Of a stretch of DNA of 63,228 nt, positions 17,673-26,380 are shown in pieces; position 1 is the stretch's first letter, and each line of letters begins with the position of its first letter. The position numbers were made by a program, and so were the translations under genes. The notes under the pieces were generated by a model. The model searched no databases. It was not told the origin of the DNA and saw only the letters and a program-made list of their open reading frames with translations. The stretch is taken from the NCBI GenBank assembly GCA_026993785.1, contig JALWRZ010000008.1, forward strand, positions 1-63,228. The letters are read 5' to 3'. The DNA comes from DHVE2 group archaeon (lineage in GTDB: Archaea; Thermoplasmatota; Thermoplasmata; Thermoplasmatales; Aciduliprofundaceae).

Positions 17673-18343
17673 ATTTCTGCACCTGCCTCTCGAATCAATC
17701 GCCTCATATGAATGGTGGAAGAATCAAGAACGGGTATGGATACATCACCCTCTTTAATTATGAGGGGTAGCTCCGTGCATCCGAGAATCACACCATCGAC
17801 CTGTGATGTGTAATTCTCCATGAGCCCCACGAGATATTCTTTGCTTCTGAAATTATGAAACGTGAGCTCTTCCCTTATAATCCTATCCACCTCATCTCTC
17901 TCCCCAGCTTGAGGCGTAATTGCATTAACTCCATGCGGCCGGAGTCCTTCACGGTAGAAATCCTCCTCCATGGTGGTTTTTGTGCCCAGAAGAAGGAGCT
18001 TTTTTAATCCTCTTTTTCTCGCCTCTTCACCCACAGCATCTATTATGCTCACCATCTTTGCATCTATCTTTTCCGCTATTCTGGGAAATACTTTATGCGG
18101 AGTGTTGGCAGCTATCCCGATTACTCTAGCACCCGCATTCTTCAGAGCTATGGCAGCGTTGAGAAGAATCTCAGCTCGGGTGTCCCAATCAGCATCCTGA
18201 AACTCCTTAAAGTTCACACTGTATATGATAAGCTCTGGATAATAGTTTCTGGGAAACAAGCTGTGGGAGATCTCTATGAATTTCTCATAATAGTAGAGCG
18301 TGGATTCGGGACTGAGGCCTCCTATAATGCCAATTCTCTCCAT
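17669..18343 (-). CDS. Aspartate/glutamate racemase family protein
   Basis: A 224-residue member of the Asp/Glu racemase superfamily, starting with the typical IGIIGGLSPESTLYYYEKF. The second catalytic Cys is present in GVILGCTELPLI. At the first catalytic position the sequence is AANTPH, where two-Cys aspartate racemases have CNTxH, so one of the two acid/base cysteines is Ala here. Some relatives with a non-Cys residue at this place (E. coli YgeA has Thr) act on only one enantiomer. The protein may therefore be a stereospecific or altered enzyme. It is cytosolic and stands as a single gene facing the Nudix gene. Confidence 0.85.
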   Translation of the reverse strand: MERIGIIGGLSPESTLYYYEKFIEISHSLFPRNYYPELIIYSVNFKEFQDADWDTRAEILLNAAIALKNAGARVIGIAANTPHKVFPRIAEKIDAKMVSIIDAVGEEARKRGLKKLLLLGTKTTMEEDFYREGLRPHGVNAITPQAGERDEVDRIIREELTFHNFRSKEYLVGLMENYTSQVDGVILGCTELPLIIKEGDVSIPVLDSSTIHMRRLIREAGAEI

Positions 18344-18416
18344 GCGTGTAAATTCTTAGCCTTGTAATTAAATTTTTCCAAAAGGTTTTTATCTTCCATT
18401 CCTTTAATCTGCGAGA

Positions 18417-19586
18417 ATGAATGAAGGAAACAGGGAGCTTGTGAAGGATTCGATGAAGGATTTGCTCATCTCCATAATAATCGTTGCCGTGATATTTCTA
18501 TCCCTCTATGCCTATACCCAGAACTGGCCTCCAATAGTGATTGTTGAATCTGGAAGCATGCAGCATGGTGAAAGCTCTCACATTGGCATAATAGACACGG
18601 GAGACATTGTGCTCGTGAAGAAGATCTATTCCGAGGAGGATGTGGTTACCTACGTGGAGGGTCGCATGAGCGGCTACGAGAGATATGGAGACTACGGGGA
18701 TGTTATAATCTACAATTATCAAGGTAAATCCATAATACACAGGGCCATCGTTTATCTTAAATGGAGCGGCTCTCACTGGGAGCTTCGGGGCTGGAACTCT
18801 AAGGATTTTGGTATTTATGTGAAGCTTAAATCATACGAGATTGAGAATGGAGGTGTCGCTGCTAACATCACTCTTGAAATTACAAAATGTGGAAAGAAGT
18901 TAGATATTCAAGCTTCTAAGCTATCCGTATTAGGGGTGGGTGTGCCGCAGGATGTTCTAAATAGCATATCCATATCCAGCAGTGAGAATAAAATAAAGGA
19001 AGGAACCTTCATATATCTCAATGGAGTAAAGATAAGATACCTGCCCCAAATTCAGCTCAGCTTCTACGATTCATACACTCAGGCCAAGAGATCCGTGCCG
19101 TTACTTGCTTTGCAACAAAACGAGATAAAGCTCACTTTCTCGCCGTCCTGGCTACACGTGAGCCCGCAAAGCATAGTGATTGACGATGCTGGCTATGCCC
19201 ACAAAGATATAGTGATCGACCTGAACAATTTGAATCATAACGTAGTTGGGGATGCAGGATTCATTACTATGGGCGATAACAATCTCGCAATTTATGGGTC
19301 CAAGGCCTATGATCAGAATAGCGAAAATTTCATACCCATATGCCCCAAGCTTGTAAGCTACAATATGATTAAGGGCGTAGCCAGGGGTGAGATTCCCTGG
19401 TTTGGAGCCATAAAGCTTTATGTTACGCATACCAACACCAATGAGATACCCGCTAATACCAAAACGTATCTGATCCTCTCCATCCTGGGTATATTCGCTT
19501 TAACCTTCATAGGAGACTATATAAGCGCGCATAGAAAGGAGATATGGAGCAAAATTAAGAGCTGGCGAAGAAGATCAGAAGAATAG
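18417..19586 (+). CDS. Archaeal signal peptidase I (S26B) with a large inserted domain
   Basis: A 389-residue membrane protease that cleaves secretory signal peptides outside the membrane. An N-terminal helix (about 15-33) is followed by the catalytic Ser47 in ESGSMQH. His108 in IIHRAI replaces the bacterial Lys, as in archaeal/ER signal peptidases, and the Asp box is GDNN at 286-289. Between boxes D and E about 165 residues (113-278) are inserted, much longer than the 20-40 usually found. A second helix (about 352-372) anchors the C terminus. A TATA-like AGGTTTTTATC lies about 25-35 bases before the ATG. The 3' end overlaps orc1/cdc6 by 12 bases. Confidence 0.88.
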   Translation: MNEGNRELVKDSMKDLLISIIIVAVIFLSLYAYTQNWPPIVIVESGSMQHGESSHIGIIDTGDIVLVKKIYSEEDVVTYVEGRMSGYERYGDYGDVIIYNYQGKSIIHRAIVYLKWSGSHWELRGWNSKDFGIYVKLKSYEIENGGVAANITLEITKCGKKLDIQASKLSVLGVGVPQDVLNSISISSSENKIKEGTFIYLNGVKIRYLPQIQLSFYDSYTQAKRSVPLLALQQNEIKLTFSPSWLHVSPQSIVIDDAGYAHKDIVIDLNNLNHNVVGDAGFITMGDNNLAIYGSKAYDQNSENFIPICPKLVSYNMIKGVARGEIPWFGAIKLYVTHTNTNEIPANTKTYLILSILGIFALTFIGDYISAHRKEIWSKIKSWRRRSEE

Positions 19587-20822
19587 CTTCTTCTGGGCAG
19601 TAACCTTCACATTTTTAAGTCCCTCGATAATCTCGTCTTCGAAGAGTATGTTTTTCACCTCGATGGTGGGCAGTGCCAGCTCCACCACCTTGGTTCTTCC
19701 GTATCTGCCGAAGGATTTGACCTTGGCATTTATAAGTCCCAGCATATCCATCTCAGAGATGAGGTCCGATATCCTTCTCTGCGTGAGAGGCGTTAACCCA
19801 GCTCTCCGGGATAGATTCTTGTAAATATCATAGATTTCCCCGGTAGTTAGCTGCGTTCTTCCCACCTCGTCGTTGAGAGCAACGGTAAGCAGGATAAGCT
19901 TAGAATGAAGGGGCAGGGTTTTTATAGCCTCTCTCACACAGTCCATCTCTATCTTGTTCTTTGCCAGATACACATGCCTATCTTCCACCTTCGTAGCCCC
20001 TTCCCTCTCTGCCATCTCTACAGCGATGCGAAGCAGCTCTATGGCACGACGTGCATCACCGTGCTCCTGCGCTGCAATGGCGGCACAGGTGCTTATCACT
20101 TCACGATCTACAACGCCGTCCTTCACAGCTATCTTCACCCTCTCCTCCAGTATATCCTCAAGCTGATAGGCATTGTAGGGTGAGAATATGAGCTTCTCCT
20201 GTGTGAGCCTGCTCCTGACCCTGGGATCTAGGAGATCTGTGAACTTTAGCTCGTTGGATATGCCTATAACGCTGAGCCTGGAGTTCTTCATCTCGGTATC
20301 TAGGAGAAGGAGCTGATAGAGTATATCGTCGCCGCTCTTGGCCACAAGCTTGTCAACTTCGTCAAGAACTACAATGACGATTCCACCCCAGCTATCTATC
20401 CTCTCCTTTACTGTGCTGAAAACCTTGTCCAGGGGCCAGCCTGTGAACGGTATCTTCTCGTCCCATTCCTCGATAAAATAGTTTCCCAAATTCTGGAGCA
20501 CGGAATATGGTGTATCCACAGTTTCACAGTTGATGTATATATACTCCACGTTCTTCTTTCCATATACTTCTTGCGCTCTCCTAAGCTCGCGCCCCACAAA
20601 TCTCACAACTGCTGTTTTTCCAGTGCCTGTCTTACCGTAGATGAGAATATTGGATGGCTTCTCACCCCTCAGCGCAGTTACGAGAATCTCTGCAAGCCTG
20701 TCAATCTCCTCCTCCCTGTGAGGCAAATAATCTGGAAGATAATCGGGATACAAGGCCTCTCTATTCCCCTTAAACAGTGTTTCTCGCCGCAGATGCCTCT
20801 CAAATATGTTCTCTGCCCTCAT
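19575..20822 (-). CDS. cdc6: Orc1/Cdc6 replication initiator
   Basis: A 415-residue AAA+ ATPase that binds origin recognition boxes and loads the MCM helicase. Walker A is IYGKTGTGKT (about residues 61-70), Walker B is VIVVLDEVDKL, sensor 1 is VIGISNE and the arginine-finger region is DPRVRSRL. The C-terminal winged helix (about 315-400) includes LTTGEIYDIYKNL and LTQRRISDLISEMDMLGLI. The length is normal. GGGTGG just before the ATG is the likely ribosome binding site. Its upstream region holds candidate origin boxes. It lies downstream of hflX on the same strand, 76 bases apart. Confidence 0.95.
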   Translation of the reverse strand: MRAENIFERHLRRETLFKGNREALYPDYLPDYLPHREEEIDRLAEILVTALRGEKPSNILIYGKTGTGKTAVVRFVGRELRRAQEVYGKKNVEYIYINCETVDTPYSVLQNLGNYFIEEWDEKIPFTGWPLDKVFSTVKERIDSWGGIVIVVLDEVDKLVAKSGDDILYQLLLLDTEMKNSRLSVIGISNELKFTDLLDPRVRSRLTQEKLIFSPYNAYQLEDILEERVKIAVKDGVVDREVISTCAAIAAQEHGDARRAIELLRIAVEMAEREGATKVEDRHVYLAKNKIEMDCVREAIKTLPLHSKLILLTVALNDEVGRTQLTTGEIYDIYKNLSRRAGLTPLTQRRISDLISEMDMLGLINAKVKSFGRYGRTKVVELALPTIEVKNILFEDEIIEGLKNVKVTAQKKLFF

Positions 20823-20823
20823 G

Positions 20824-20935
20824 GTTCCACCCGAAGCAAGGGTAGATATGTATTGGAAGTAGAAAAAGATTTTTTTATCAACACGATTACCAAAACCCTT
20901 ATATTTCGATTAACCCCCCATCGTTTCCTGTGGAG
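20824..20935. other. Candidate replication origin: two inverted ORB-like elements around an AT-rich stretch
   Basis: On the minus strand 20916-20935 reads CTCCACAGGAAACGATGGGG, with two more G after it. This matches the remembered archaeal ORB form (CTCCAGTGGAAAC...GGGG). On the plus strand 20824-20842 reads GTTCCACCCGAAGCAAGGG, a weaker version sharing TCCAC..GAA.C.A.GG. The G runs point toward each other across about 70 bases with long A/T runs (20843-20913), as expected for an unwinding element beside the initiator gene. The weaker box overlaps the cdc6 ribosome binding site and the stronger one lies in the hflX 3' end. Confidence 0.4.
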
Positions 20936-22116
20936 CTATCCTTCATTAAAGCTTTGAGAGCCTCAAGCTTATCCAGGGGAATCTCAAACTCGATTCTCAT
21001 ATTTTCTCCTGAATGCAGCTCCAATATTCTTCCAAAACGACGAATGAACTCAAGAACGTCTTTTCTTATAGGGGATACACGTAGCGAGTATCTTCTTATT
21101 CCTGCCTCCCTCTTTATTCTCTCTATTAAAGTGTCGAGCCCCACCCCTTCTTTGGCAGATATTAGCACAGGCTCAGCAATGCTCTCTGCGATCTTTATCT
21201 TCTCCTGCAACTCTTCTGCCATATCAATCTTGTTTATCACAGGCACAATCTTCCCCTTCACCTTAGAGCCCAGAATATCAAGAGAGAGGTTCATCTTTCT
21301 TTCAAAGAGCTCCACGGGATCGCTTCCGTCAAGAAGGAGAAGCACTATATCAGCGTTGTATATCTCTTCCAGTGTAGGCTCAAAGGCATTGATGAGCCAG
21401 GGTGGCATATCTTCCACGAATCCCACAGTGTCCGTAACGAGGATTCTCTCCTTCCCTATCCTGGATGTTCTTGTGCTCAGGGTAGAGAACATTCTTTCCT
21501 CGATTATCACATCCCTGCCGCTCAGAGCTTTGAGAAGCGTGCTCTTGCCGCTATTGGTGTATCCAGCTATGCCCACCAGTATATAGCCCGCATCTTTTCT
21601 CATCTTTCTCCTCTCTTCCCTGTGAACCTTGAGCTTCTCTATGCTTCTCCTTATCCTGCTCATCTTCCTTCTTATCATCTCATAGTAATCGGCAACTTGG
21701 TATTCTCCGCCGCCCATCCAGCCTGGATGCTCACCGCGCCTAACCTGATGCACCAGCTCCTTCAAGTGCGGTATCTCATACTGCAACCTTGCGTATTCTA
21801 CCTGCAGCATAGCCTCCTTGCTCTTGGCGCGATCTGCAAATATGTCTATGATCAATCTTATTTTATCATCCACGGGCACGTTTAGCTCCTTCTCTAAGTT
21901 ATACCACTGCGAAGACTTGAGCACCCCGTCAATTATCACACGCTCAGCTTTTAAATCCTCTACTCTCCGCCTCAGCTCTTCAAGCTTGCCCTTCGTAATA
22001 TAGTATCTCGCGTTTCTCTTCTCTCCTATTTGCAGCGAGGAGATTATCTTATAGCCGAGAGACTCTACAAGCTTGAGAAACTCTTCACTTTTGTAGGCTA
22101 CAATGACCTCAGACAT
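20899..22116 (-). CDS. hflX: HflX-type ribosome-associated GTPase
   Basis: A 405-residue GTPase. The N-terminal HflX domain covers about 1-100 (GKLEELRRRVEDLKAERVIIDG). The glycine-rich linker RRGEHPGWMGGGE is followed by a coiled coil (IRRKMSRIRRSIEKL). The G domain has G1 GYTNSGKST, G3 DTVGF with the HflX-typical FVEDMPPWLI, and G4 NKID. The C-terminal extension ends in ...GLIEI. HflX proteins bind the large subunit and rescue or split stalled ribosomes. The start overlaps the folC 3' end by 19 bases, so it follows folC in an operon. It ends only 76 bases before orc1/cdc6. Confidence 0.92.
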   Translation of the reverse strand: MSEVIVAYKSEEFLKLVESLGYKIISSLQIGEKRNARYYITKGKLEELRRRVEDLKAERVIIDGVLKSSQWYNLEKELNVPVDDKIRLIIDIFADRAKSKEAMLQVEYARLQYEIPHLKELVHQVRRGEHPGWMGGGEYQVADYYEMIRRKMSRIRRSIEKLKVHREERRKMRKDAGYILVGIAGYTNSGKSTLLKALSGRDVIIEERMFSTLSTRTSRIGKERILVTDTVGFVEDMPPWLINAFEPTLEEIYNADIVLLLLDGSDPVELFERKMNLSLDILGSKVKGKIVPVINKIDMAEELQEKIKIAESIAEPVLISAKEGVGLDTLIERIKREAGIRRYSLRVSPIRKDVLEFIRRFGRILELHSGENMRIEFEIPLDKLEALKALMKDSSTGNDGGLIEI

Positions 22117-23366
22117 TCTTCCAGCTCCCCCAGCAGGTATATGGAGCCTGTGGCTATAATCACCTCTCCTTTTTCAAGAGCTTGGCGCAGTGCAGCACAG
22201 GAACTCTTTATTGCCTTTACCTCCCTGAAATACTCCCTAGCCCTTCTCTCCAAGATATCCAGCGATGTTTTTCGCTTCTCATAATCTATCTCCGTCACAA
22301 TTATTCTATCTGTCACTTCCCGAATCTTTGAGAATATCCCATGCAGATCCTTATCCGATAGCGCGGAGAAGAGGAATAAAGGGTGCTCTATATTCAAGCT
22401 TTTCACAGTATCTACAAGAACCCTCATGGCTGAGGGGTTATGCGCCGAGTCAAAGATCAGAAGCGGGTTCTCTCTCTTTATCTCGAATCTGCCGCGCCAT
22501 CGGGCTGTGCGCAGCCCTTCCACAATATCTTCTTTCCCTATAGTATAATTCTCGCTTAGAATCTCCGCGATTCTTATGGCTACAAGGGCGTTGGTTATCT
22601 GGTGCCTGCCAACAAGGGGAAGTTCAATCTCGTATTCGCGCAAAGGTGTGGCTGCTTTGAATTGCATGCTGTGAAGCTCCATGCTGAGATCTGAGACAGA
22701 GCATTCCTCATGCACGTTATGATACGCAGCATTCTTCGATTCTGCAATCTTTCTTATTACTTCAAGAGCCTCCTTCTTTTGCTCCCCCACCACCACGGGC
22801 ACGTTGGGCTTGATTATTCCTGCCTTCTCTCGGGCAATATCAGCGATGGTGTTTCCCAGTATATTTGTATGCTCCAGATCCACGGTTACGATTCCCGAGA
22901 TCTCAGGCGTGATTATATTCGTAGCATCCAGTCTGCCACCTAATCCTACTTCCACCACGGCAAAATCCACATTTCTCTCGCTAAAGTATTTGAATGCAAG
23001 CATGGTGGTCACTTCGAAGAATGTAGGGTTTCTGTTTTGTGCGGCAAGAGCTTCAATCTCTTCTCTCCAATCTCTTATAAATTGAATAGCGTAATCAAGC
23101 TCAATCTCTCTATCATCCACAATAATTCTCTCCGTGTACCTGGATATGTGGGGTGAGGTGTAGAGCCCCGTGCTGTATCTTCTTTTCAATATAGAATAGA
23201 GAAACGCGCAAACTGAGCCCTTGCCATTTGTGCCTGTGATATGCACACTCTTAAAATCGTTCTGGGGATTGCCAAGCTTTGCAGCAAGCTCCCTCATAAT
23301 GCTCAGATCCATCTTCATTCCAAATCTTCGAAGATTGTAAATATACTCTATCTCTGGAGGTTCCAC
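22098..23366 (-). CDS. folC: Folylpolyglutamate / dihydrofolate synthase (Mur ligase family)
   Basis: A 422-residue FolC-family ligase that adds glutamate to folate-type cofactors. The ATP loop is HITGTNGKGSVCAF (about residues 43-56). Other family motifs are SPHISRYTERI, FEVTTMLAFKYF, VEVGLGGRLDATNI, LEHTNILGNT, REKAGIIK and FDSAHNPSA. The start is a GTG at 23366; a TATA box GTTTAAATAAG at about 23390-23400 lies 24-34 bases upstream, so the mRNA is probably leaderless. In an archaeon the substrate could be a methanopterin- or tetrahydrofolate-type pterin. It is followed by hflX in the same operon. Confidence 0.9.
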   Translation of the reverse strand: MEPPEIEYIYNLRRFGMKMDLSIMRELAAKLGNPQNDFKSVHITGTNGKGSVCAFLYSILKRRYSTGLYTSPHISRYTERIIVDDREIELDYAIQFIRDWREEIEALAAQNRNPTFFEVTTMLAFKYFSERNVDFAVVEVGLGGRLDATNIITPEISGIVTVDLEHTNILGNTIADIAREKAGIIKPNVPVVVGEQKKEALEVIRKIAESKNAAYHNVHEECSVSDLSMELHSMQFKAATPLREYEIELPLVGRHQITNALVAIRIAEILSENYTIGKEDIVEGLRTARWRGRFEIKRENPLLIFDSAHNPSAMRVLVDTVKSLNIEHPLFLFSALSDKDLHGIFSKIREVTDRIIVTEIDYEKRKTSLDILERRAREYFREVKAIKSSCAALRQALEKGEVIIATGSIYLLGELEECLRSL

Positions 23367-23464
23367 GGGTGTGGCTAAAGAACTCGCTTATTTAAACTCT
23401 TTGTAAACTATTTCGCAAATATGTCTTCGAAGAAATAAAATAGTGGCAAGTGTTTCCCTGCAGC

Positions 23465-24595
23465 ATGGGCTCTATGCGCTACAGGAACCTCGTGCTCCCA
23501 GGACTTTTCTGGGCCTCTTCCGCGTACAATATGGCGGTTGTGAGCTTCACAACCCTTGCCATAAAAAATGCGCTCAATCTTGAGAACAATCCTTCCGGTA
23601 ACTTTCTTGTGGGGCTGCTCACTTCCATCACGCTCATAGGCTGGTTCTTTGGCTCTCTCATATTTGGCTACCTTTCAGACAAGCTGGGAAGAAGAAAAAT
23701 TGTGATTATTGGACTCCCGCTTCAAGTTCTCGCCACCGCTGCCATGTTCCTCGCAGATACCTACCTCGCTTTTCTCCTGCTTCGATTCTTTGCAGGCGTA
23801 GGGTTTGGCATGATCCTTCCCACACTCAGCGCGTTAGTAAGCGAGAAAGCTCCTGAGAAGGTTAGGGGCAGAATGGTCGTGCTCTTAGATTCTTTCTGGA
23901 CCTACGGCTGGATTCTATCGTCTCTGGCTTCCATATTCTTAGCCACGCCCTCCTGGTGGAGATACTACTATCTCTCATCCCTGCTCTGGCTTCTTCTGCT
24001 GCTATTCAGCATGCACATCCCCGAATCGGCGCCAGCCAAGAGAGAGCGGGTTCCCGTGGCCATGGTTCTAAAGTACCGGCACACCTACGTGCTCTGGGGC
24101 ATATGGTTCATAATGGCTATGAGCTATTACGGCATATTCTCCTGGCTGCCAGAGATAGTTAAAGAGAGCTATCCCATCATTGCATCTCGAGTTTTCGTGT
24201 TCATCACCTATCTCTTCCAGATTCCTGGCTATTTCTTGGCAGCGTACCTGATCGAGAAGATTGGACGCAGATACGTTCTCTTTATATTCATACTTCTCAC
24301 CTCCGTGGCAGCGTTCCTGTTCAGAAGCGGAATAGTGGTGCTCGGCGCCATAATGCTCTCTTTCTTCGATCTCGGTGCCTGGGGCGCGCTTTACGCGGTC
24401 ACTCCCGAGCTCTATCCCTCCAAGGTGAAGGGCACAGGCTCGGGCGCTGCAAACTCTGTGGGCCGTGTTGGCGGACTAATAGGACCTCTAATAAAAGGCG
24501 CGTTCAGCAACACTGCTCTATTTGGCATATTTACATTCTCCCTGTTCTTGGGCTCTCTGCTATCCTTGCTGCTCCCCTCACAGCGGGAGAAATAA
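23465..24595 (+). CDS. MFS transporter, sugar/metabolite porter type
   Basis: A roughly 376-residue carrier with about 11-12 membrane helices. The loop 2-3 signature is GYLSDKLGRRKIV, and its counterpart in the second half is EKIGRRYVLF. Family-like motifs also include PEKVRGRMVVLLDSFWTYGW and TPELYPSKVKGTGSGAANSVGRVGG, the latter typical of sugar- or organic-acid-type porters. The ATG at 23465 (or 23474) is preferred to GTG 23450; a TATA-like AAATAAAATAG is at about 23434-23444. It is slightly shorter than the usual 400-450 residues. The substrate is unknown. It lies 19 bases before the ABC exporter genes. Confidence 0.85.
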   Translation: MGSMRYRNLVLPGLFWASSAYNMAVVSFTTLAIKNALNLENNPSGNFLVGLLTSITLIGWFFGSLIFGYLSDKLGRRKIVIIGLPLQVLATAAMFLADTYLAFLLLRFFAGVGFGMILPTLSALVSEKAPEKVRGRMVVLLDSFWTYGWILSSLASIFLATPSWWRYYYLSSLLWLLLLLFSMHIPESAPAKRERVPVAMVLKYRHTYVLWGIWFIMAMSYYGIFSWLPEIVKESYPIIASRVFVFITYLFQIPGYFLAAYLIEKIGRRYVLFIFILLTSVAAFLFRSGIVVLGAIMLSFFDLGAWGALYAVTPELYPSKVKGTGSGAANSVGRVGGLIGPLIKGAFSNTALFGIFTFSLFLGSLLSLLLPSQREK

Positions 24596-24614
24596 AAATA
24601 TAGAGGTTCGATAT

Positions 24615-25577
24615 GTGCATGTGAACGCAATTGAAGTCCGCAACGTATGGCGCATATTTAAAAGCAGGGACGGTATTGTTGAAGCTCTCAAAGATGTTAA
24701 TCTGGAGGTTCGAAAAGGAGAGCTATTTGGATTGCTTGGCCCCAACGGTGCCGGCAAGACCACACTCATCCGTATTCTCACCACGCTTCTTCTTCCCACC
24801 CGGGGAGAGGCGTATGTTCTCGGCTACAATACCGCTAAAGAGGAGGATAAGATAAGGCCCCTAATCAACATGGTATCTGGAGGTGAGTATTCTGGCTACG
24901 GACTTCTCACAGTGAAAGAGAATCTATGGATGTTCTCACAATTTTACGGCATTCCCAGCAGGGTAGCAAAGGGCAGGATCCTTGAGCTTGCAAAGGAGCT
25001 TAAATTTGAAGATATACTGAACAAGAAGGTTCGCAATCTATCCACAGGGCAACGGCAGAAGATGAATATTGCCAGGGCATTTTTAACGGATCCAAAGGTG
25101 ATATTTCTCGATGAGCCTACATTAGGCTTGGATGTGGAGGTTGCCAGAGAAATAAGGAGTTTTGTGAAGAGATGGATAACGGAGAAAGAAGATAGAACTG
25201 TGGTGCTCACAACCCACTATATGCACGAGGCTGAACAGCTTTGCGATAGGATAGCCATAATCAACGAGGGAAAAATAATCGCGCTTGATACTGCAGAGAA
25301 TCTTAAAAAGCGCGTATCTTCAGAGTTCTCTCTTTTGCTGAGAATAGCCCCCAAGATCGATGTTTCTTGGATTAAGAATATTGAAGGAGTGCTCAACTTC
25401 ATATCCCGCGTTGAGGATGATGGATTGAGGCTCAGAATAATCATGGAGAGGGAAGAGAGCATAGGCGATATAGTAGACGGATTTATCAGGAGGGGCGGAA
25501 AGATAACTTATCTGAGCAAGGAAGAGCCGACCCTGGAGGACGTGTTTCTCAAGCTCACCGGGAGGGGTTTAGAATGA
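24615..25577 (+). CDS. ABC exporter ATP-binding protein
   Basis: A 320-residue ATPase of the drug/antibiotic (ABC-2, DrrA-like) exporter class. Walker A is GPNGAGKTT, the signature is LSTGQRQKMN, Walker B is VIFLDEPTLGLD, and TTHYMHEAEQLCDR forms the switch region. After the nucleotide-binding domain about 80 residues form the usual C-terminal extension (VEDDGLRLRIIMEREE ... SLEDV-like EPTLEDVFLKLTGRG). The start is taken at GTG 24615, about eight bases after AGAGGT; GTG 24621 is an alternative. Its stop overlaps the next start (ATGA). It forms a three-gene exporter with the two permeases. Confidence 0.88.
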   Translation: MHVNAIEVRNVWRIFKSRDGIVEALKDVNLEVRKGELFGLLGPNGAGKTTLIRILTTLLLPTRGEAYVLGYNTAKEEDKIRPLINMVSGGEYSGYGLLTVKENLWMFSQFYGIPSRVAKGRILELAKELKFEDILNKKVRNLSTGQRQKMNIARAFLTDPKVIFLDEPTLGLDVEVAREIRSFVKRWITEKEDRTVVLTTHYMHEAEQLCDRIAIINEGKIIALDTAENLKKRVSSEFSLLLRIAPKIDVSWIKNIEGVLNFISRVEDDGLRLRIIMEREESIGDIVDGFIRRGGKITYLSKEEPTLEDVFLKLTGRGLE

Positions 25578-26380
25578 TGAGCTTTTTAAGAGCGGTAAAG
25601 GGTCGTGCATATCCTCGCGTGATTGGGGCACTGAGAGAGCCATCCTGGATGTTCTGGGAGATATTTCTTCCACTTCTTTCCATCTCCGCTTATGTGTTTG
25701 TTTATCGTGCACTGCATGCGCCTCCAGAGTTTGAAGGCTTTGTTATACTTGGCGGTATAATGACTGCCTACTGGCTCAATGTGCTGTGGGGCATGGCATC
25801 CCAGTTTTACTGGGAGAAAGAGACGGGAAATTTGCAGCATTACATAATGGCTCCGGCTCCCTTGGAGAGCATCTTGGCAGGCATGGCTCTTGGAGGAATG
25901 TTTAATACCACCACTAGAGCAGTAAGCATCTTGCTTTTAGGTACCTGGCTCTTTCATGTGCATATGGTCATCACAGATCCTCTTCTCCTCGCTCTAATAT
26001 TTCTAATATGCCTTGCTGCCATGTACGCTATGGGGATGATGTTCTCCTCTCTCTTCCTTCTGTGGGGCAGGGAGGCATGGGTTCTCAATAGCCTGTTTGA
26101 AGAGCCCATATATTTCCTATCGGGCCAAAACTTTCCAATCAAGGCTCTTGGCAGCTATGTGGCTCTAGCCGCATCCATAATACCCCTTACCTTAGGACTC
26201 GATGCTATGAGACAGCTGATATTTCCATCTTCGCTGCCCTACGCGCTTATGAATCCGTATATTGAGCTGCTTATACTCTCACTGCTCACCATCGTGTATC
26301 TCATTCTTGCACGCATATTTTTGAAGAAGATGGAGCTGCTGGGCAAGACGAAGGGTACAATACTTACGAGGTGGCTTTGA
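25574..26380 (+). CDS. ABC-2 type exporter permease 1
   Basis: A 268-residue membrane protein with about six helices, typical of ABC-2 permeases (WEIFLPLLSISAYVFVYRA, then GGIMTAYWLNVLWGMASQFYWEKETGNLQHYIMAPAPLESILAG, the EKE-type coupling motif). The ATG overlaps the ATPase stop by four bases and its own stop touches the next start (TGATG). It pairs with the second permease to form a heterodimeric pore. The exported compound cannot be inferred. Confidence 0.85.
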   Translation: MMSFLRAVKGRAYPRVIGALREPSWMFWEIFLPLLSISAYVFVYRALHAPPEFEGFVILGGIMTAYWLNVLWGMASQFYWEKETGNLQHYIMAPAPLESILAGMALGGMFNTTTRAVSILLLGTWLFHVHMVITDPLLLALIFLICLAAMYAMGMMFSSLFLLWGREAWVLNSLFEEPIYFLSGQNFPIKALGSYVALAASIIPLTLGLDAMRQLIFPSSLPYALMNPYIELLILSLLTIVYLILARIFLKKMELLGKTKGTILTRWL

